This document shows, in pieces, positions 62,309 to 64,000 of a DNA stretch of 64,000 nucleotides (position 1 is its first letter; every line of letters starts with the position of its first letter). The notes under the pieces are model-generated. The model searched no databases and was not told the DNA's origin. It saw only the letters and a list, made by a program, of their open reading frames with translations. The translations under genes were made by a program, and so were the position numbers. Source of the DNA: Kribbella monticola (GTDB taxonomy: Bacteria > Actinomycetota > Actinomycetes > Propionibacteriales > Kribbellaceae). The stretch is taken from positions 62,001-126,000 of the forward strand of contig NZ_QFXK01000031.1 in the NCBI RefSeq assembly GCF_003261635.1, written 5' to 3'.

Positions 62309-62496
62309 GAACTCACCCTAGATGCCCACCCCGAACCAGTCAGTAACAAACATCACCGCCCCGCGCGGCGCGCGGGGCGGTGGAAGGAAGGCGTTGTGCG
62401 CTGGACGCGCTGCTGTGGGGATGGGGAAGCCGCGCGGAGGAAGGCGGTGGTGCCGCCCGCCTTCCTCCCGCCCGGAGGTGCGGGGCGGGGGAAGGC

Positions 62497-62575
62497 GGCG
62501 GGAGACGCCGTCGGTGTGGGCGGCGGCCGCGACGGCAGGCGCGACTCAGGGGCGGGAGACGCCGTCGGTGTGGGC
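62497..62575. repeat. Duplicated 3' end of the malic enzyme gene
   Basis: A 25-bp block starting GGCGGGAGACGCCG occurs at 62497-62521 and, exactly, at 62551-62575. The second copy encodes the last residues of malic enzyme (HTDGVSRP); the first lies past the stop codon and, in the matching frame, still reads VAPAVAAAAHTDGVSR. An imperfect GC hairpin nearby (62454-62502) may terminate the transcript. Confidence 0.88.
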
Positions 62576-63736
62576 CGCTGCGGCTACTGCTTTGGCTACG
62601 GCAGGGGCGACTCGGGGGTCGAAGGGGGACGGGATGATGTAGTCCGCAGTGAGGTCCTCGGGGGAGATCAGGTTGGCGAGGGCTTCGGCGGCGGCCAACT
62701 TCATGCCTTCGGTGATGCGGGAGGCGTTGACGTCGAAGGCGCCGCGGAAGATGCCGGGGAACGCGAGCACGTTGTTGATCTGGTTCGGGAAGTCGGAGCG
62801 GCCGGTCGCGACCACCGCGGCGTACCGGTGGGCGATGCCCGGGTGCACCTCCGGGTTCGGGTTCGCGAGGGCGAAGATCATCGCGCCGGGTGCCATCCGG
62901 GCGATCGCTTCCTCGGGGACGGTGCCACCGGAGACGCCGAGGAACACGTCCGCGCCGTCCAGTGCGTCCACCAGGCGGCCCGACGGTACGCCGGTGTCCT
63001 TGGCGAGCGAAAGCTTGACCGGGTTAAGGTCCGCGCGATCCTGCGAGAGCACGCCCTTGCTGTCGACCACGGCGAGGTCGCTGACGCCGGCCTGCAACAG
63101 GATCCGGGCACACGCGACACCGGCGGCACCCGCACCCGAGATCACCACGCGGATGTCGGAGATCGACTTGCCGGTCAACCGCAGCGCATTGCGAAGAGCG
63201 GCCAGTACGACAACCGCCGTACCGTGCTGGTCGTCGTGGAAGACGGGGATGTCCAGCCGTTCCTTCAGCCGGCGCTCGATCTCGAAGCAGCGCGGCGCCG
63301 AGATGTCTTCCAGATTGATGCCACCGAACGACGGCGCCATCCGTACGACGGTCTCGACGAACTCGTCCACATCGGTGCAGTCCAGCGCGATCGGTACCGA
63401 GTCGACGCCACCGAACTCCTTGAAAAGCAGGGCTTTGCCCTCCATCACCGGCAGCGACGCGTCGGGCCCGATGTCACCGAGGCCCAGTACTGCGGTGCCG
63501 TCGGTCACCACCGCGACCACGTTCGACTTCCACGTGTAGCGGCGGACCAGCGTCGGGTCCTCGGCGATCGCGGTACAGACCCGGGCGACGCCGGGCGTGT
63601 AGGCCTTGGAGAGATCGTCCGCGTCGGCGACCTTGACCGAGGACGTCACCTCGATCTTGCCGCCGCGGTGCAGTTCGAAGACCGGGTCCCCGGCGTAGGC
63701 ATCGGCGGAATCGGACGGAAATGGTTCGGCAACCAT
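62546..63736 (-). CDS. NAD(P)-dependent malic enzyme
   Basis: Oxidative decarboxylase of 396 residues converting malate to pyruvate. The Tyr/Lys catalytic pair lies in KAYTPGVARVC and EGKALLFKEFGG, metal ligands in FGGINLEDISAPRCF and FHDDQHGTAVV, and the NAD loop is VVISGAGAAGVACARI. This is the short bacterial form without a phosphotransacetylase tail. Stop at 62546 is followed by a partial duplication of its own 3' end. Confidence 0.95.
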   Translation of the reverse strand: MVAEPFPSDSADAYAGDPVFELHRGGKIEVTSSVKVADADDLSKAYTPGVARVCTAIAEDPTLVRRYTWKSNVVAVVTDGTAVLGLGDIGPDASLPVMEGKALLFKEFGGVDSVPIALDCTDVDEFVETVVRMAPSFGGINLEDISAPRCFEIERRLKERLDIPVFHDDQHGTAVVVLAALRNALRLTGKSISDIRVVISGAGAAGVACARILLQAGVSDLAVVDSKGVLSQDRADLNPVKLSLAKDTGVPSGRLVDALDGADVFLGVSGGTVPEEAIARMAPGAMIFALANPNPEVHPGIAHRYAAVVATGRSDFPNQINNVLAFPGIFRGAFDVNASRITEGMKLAAAEALANLISPEDLTADYIIPSPFDPRVAPAVAKAVAAAAHTDGVSRP

Positions 63737-64000
63737 GGTGACCCTTCGGAACAGATTGTCTACAGAAAGCGAAACCGGCCTGGGCGGTGCGACTCGGGTG
63801 CGTCGAGCACCGCCATTGCCACTCGGGGGTCACCCGTTGCCTCAAATTGAACCACATGGCTCACTGGTCTGGTCTGTGAGGCCCCCCACAGCCACCGTGC
63901 CAGCGCCCCGACGGTGACGATCGAGTCTCTTCGGGCATCAGTCGCCGCCAGTGTGCTGCCTGCTGTGTCAGGATGCGGGCAACCGGCCCGGCACCGATCG

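Noticed and set aside
62309..62545. Coding sequence in the GC-rich gap before malic enzyme
   Set aside because: Open frames here are low-complexity Gly/Arg/Ala translations with repeats and no ribosome sites.

Overview
The window is high-GC chromosomal DNA of an actinomycete. Supporting signs are GTG starts on about half the genes, ATGA/GTGA stop-start overlaps, an ergothioneine cluster, a Kgd-type 2-oxoglutarate decarboxylase, a WhiB-like protein, an F420/PPOX-type oxidoreductase, IdeR-like boxes and CebR-type operators. Gene content and base usage fit a soil member of the Propionibacteriales such as Kribbella. That placement is inference; I see no rRNA, tRNA, phage, IS element or CRISPR array to anchor it.

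Layout. 1-2040 (minus): riboflavin operon behind an FMN riboswitch (ribD, ribE, start of a pnuX/ribM transporter). 2288-5402 (plus): polar amino-acid ABC importer and a lipoprotein polysaccharide deacetylase. 5399-9966 (minus): a compact operon of a PPOX-fold protein, cobL, cobM, cobK, rpe and a HAD phosphatase. 10004-15607 (plus): a cellobiose-type regulon (cebEFG, GH1 beta-glucosidase, cebR) behind two LacI operators flanking a promoter. 15701-22629: a secreted Ig-like protein, an ABC exporter with a frameshifted permease and divergent MarR-type regulator, an XRE/NBR1-like protein divergent from a secreted SH3b-CHAP protein, and a hydrolase. 22677-26938: LacI regulator divergent from a second sugar ABC importer. 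Neither sugar importer encodes its own ATPase.

27115-31419 (minus): egtA-egtB-egtC-egtD. 31582-38667 (minus): two tandem, closely related secreted proteins of about 1170 residues, each with a GH123/DUF4091-like catalytic region, discoidin-like modules and a C-terminal seven-bladed PLL-like lectin propeller. 38734-43319: siderophore uptake (FhuF-like reductase, ATPase, two permeases, divergent binding lipoprotein) around two IdeR/DtxR-like boxes. 43330-46304: a hypothetical, a LigB-like protein, and a RibD-like reductase (Rv2671 type) joined to a FolP2-type DHPS homologue. 46396-49426 (plus): non-phosphorylating L-fucose operon behind a perfect GntR-like palindrome. 49523-52595: ABC-F protein with a possible leader hairpin, a FadR-type regulator, a tandem repeat and a DUF3052 protein.

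53008-57789 (plus): kgd, a 58-codon DUF6104-like gene and a predicted ATPase. 57798-63736: methyltransferase, ArsR regulator divergent from a cation/Ca2+ exchanger across a 24-bp perfect palindrome, an atypical WhiB-like protein, GNAT acetyltransferase, zinc-less alcohol dehydrogenase/quinone reductase and malic enzyme.

The most unusual items are the duplicated lectin-propeller hydrolases (with a possible link to the L-fucose operon), the XRE/NBR1-like regulator, the non-canonical WhiB-like protein, the RibD-like/FolP2 pair, the broken exporter permease, and several short duplications that run across stop codons.
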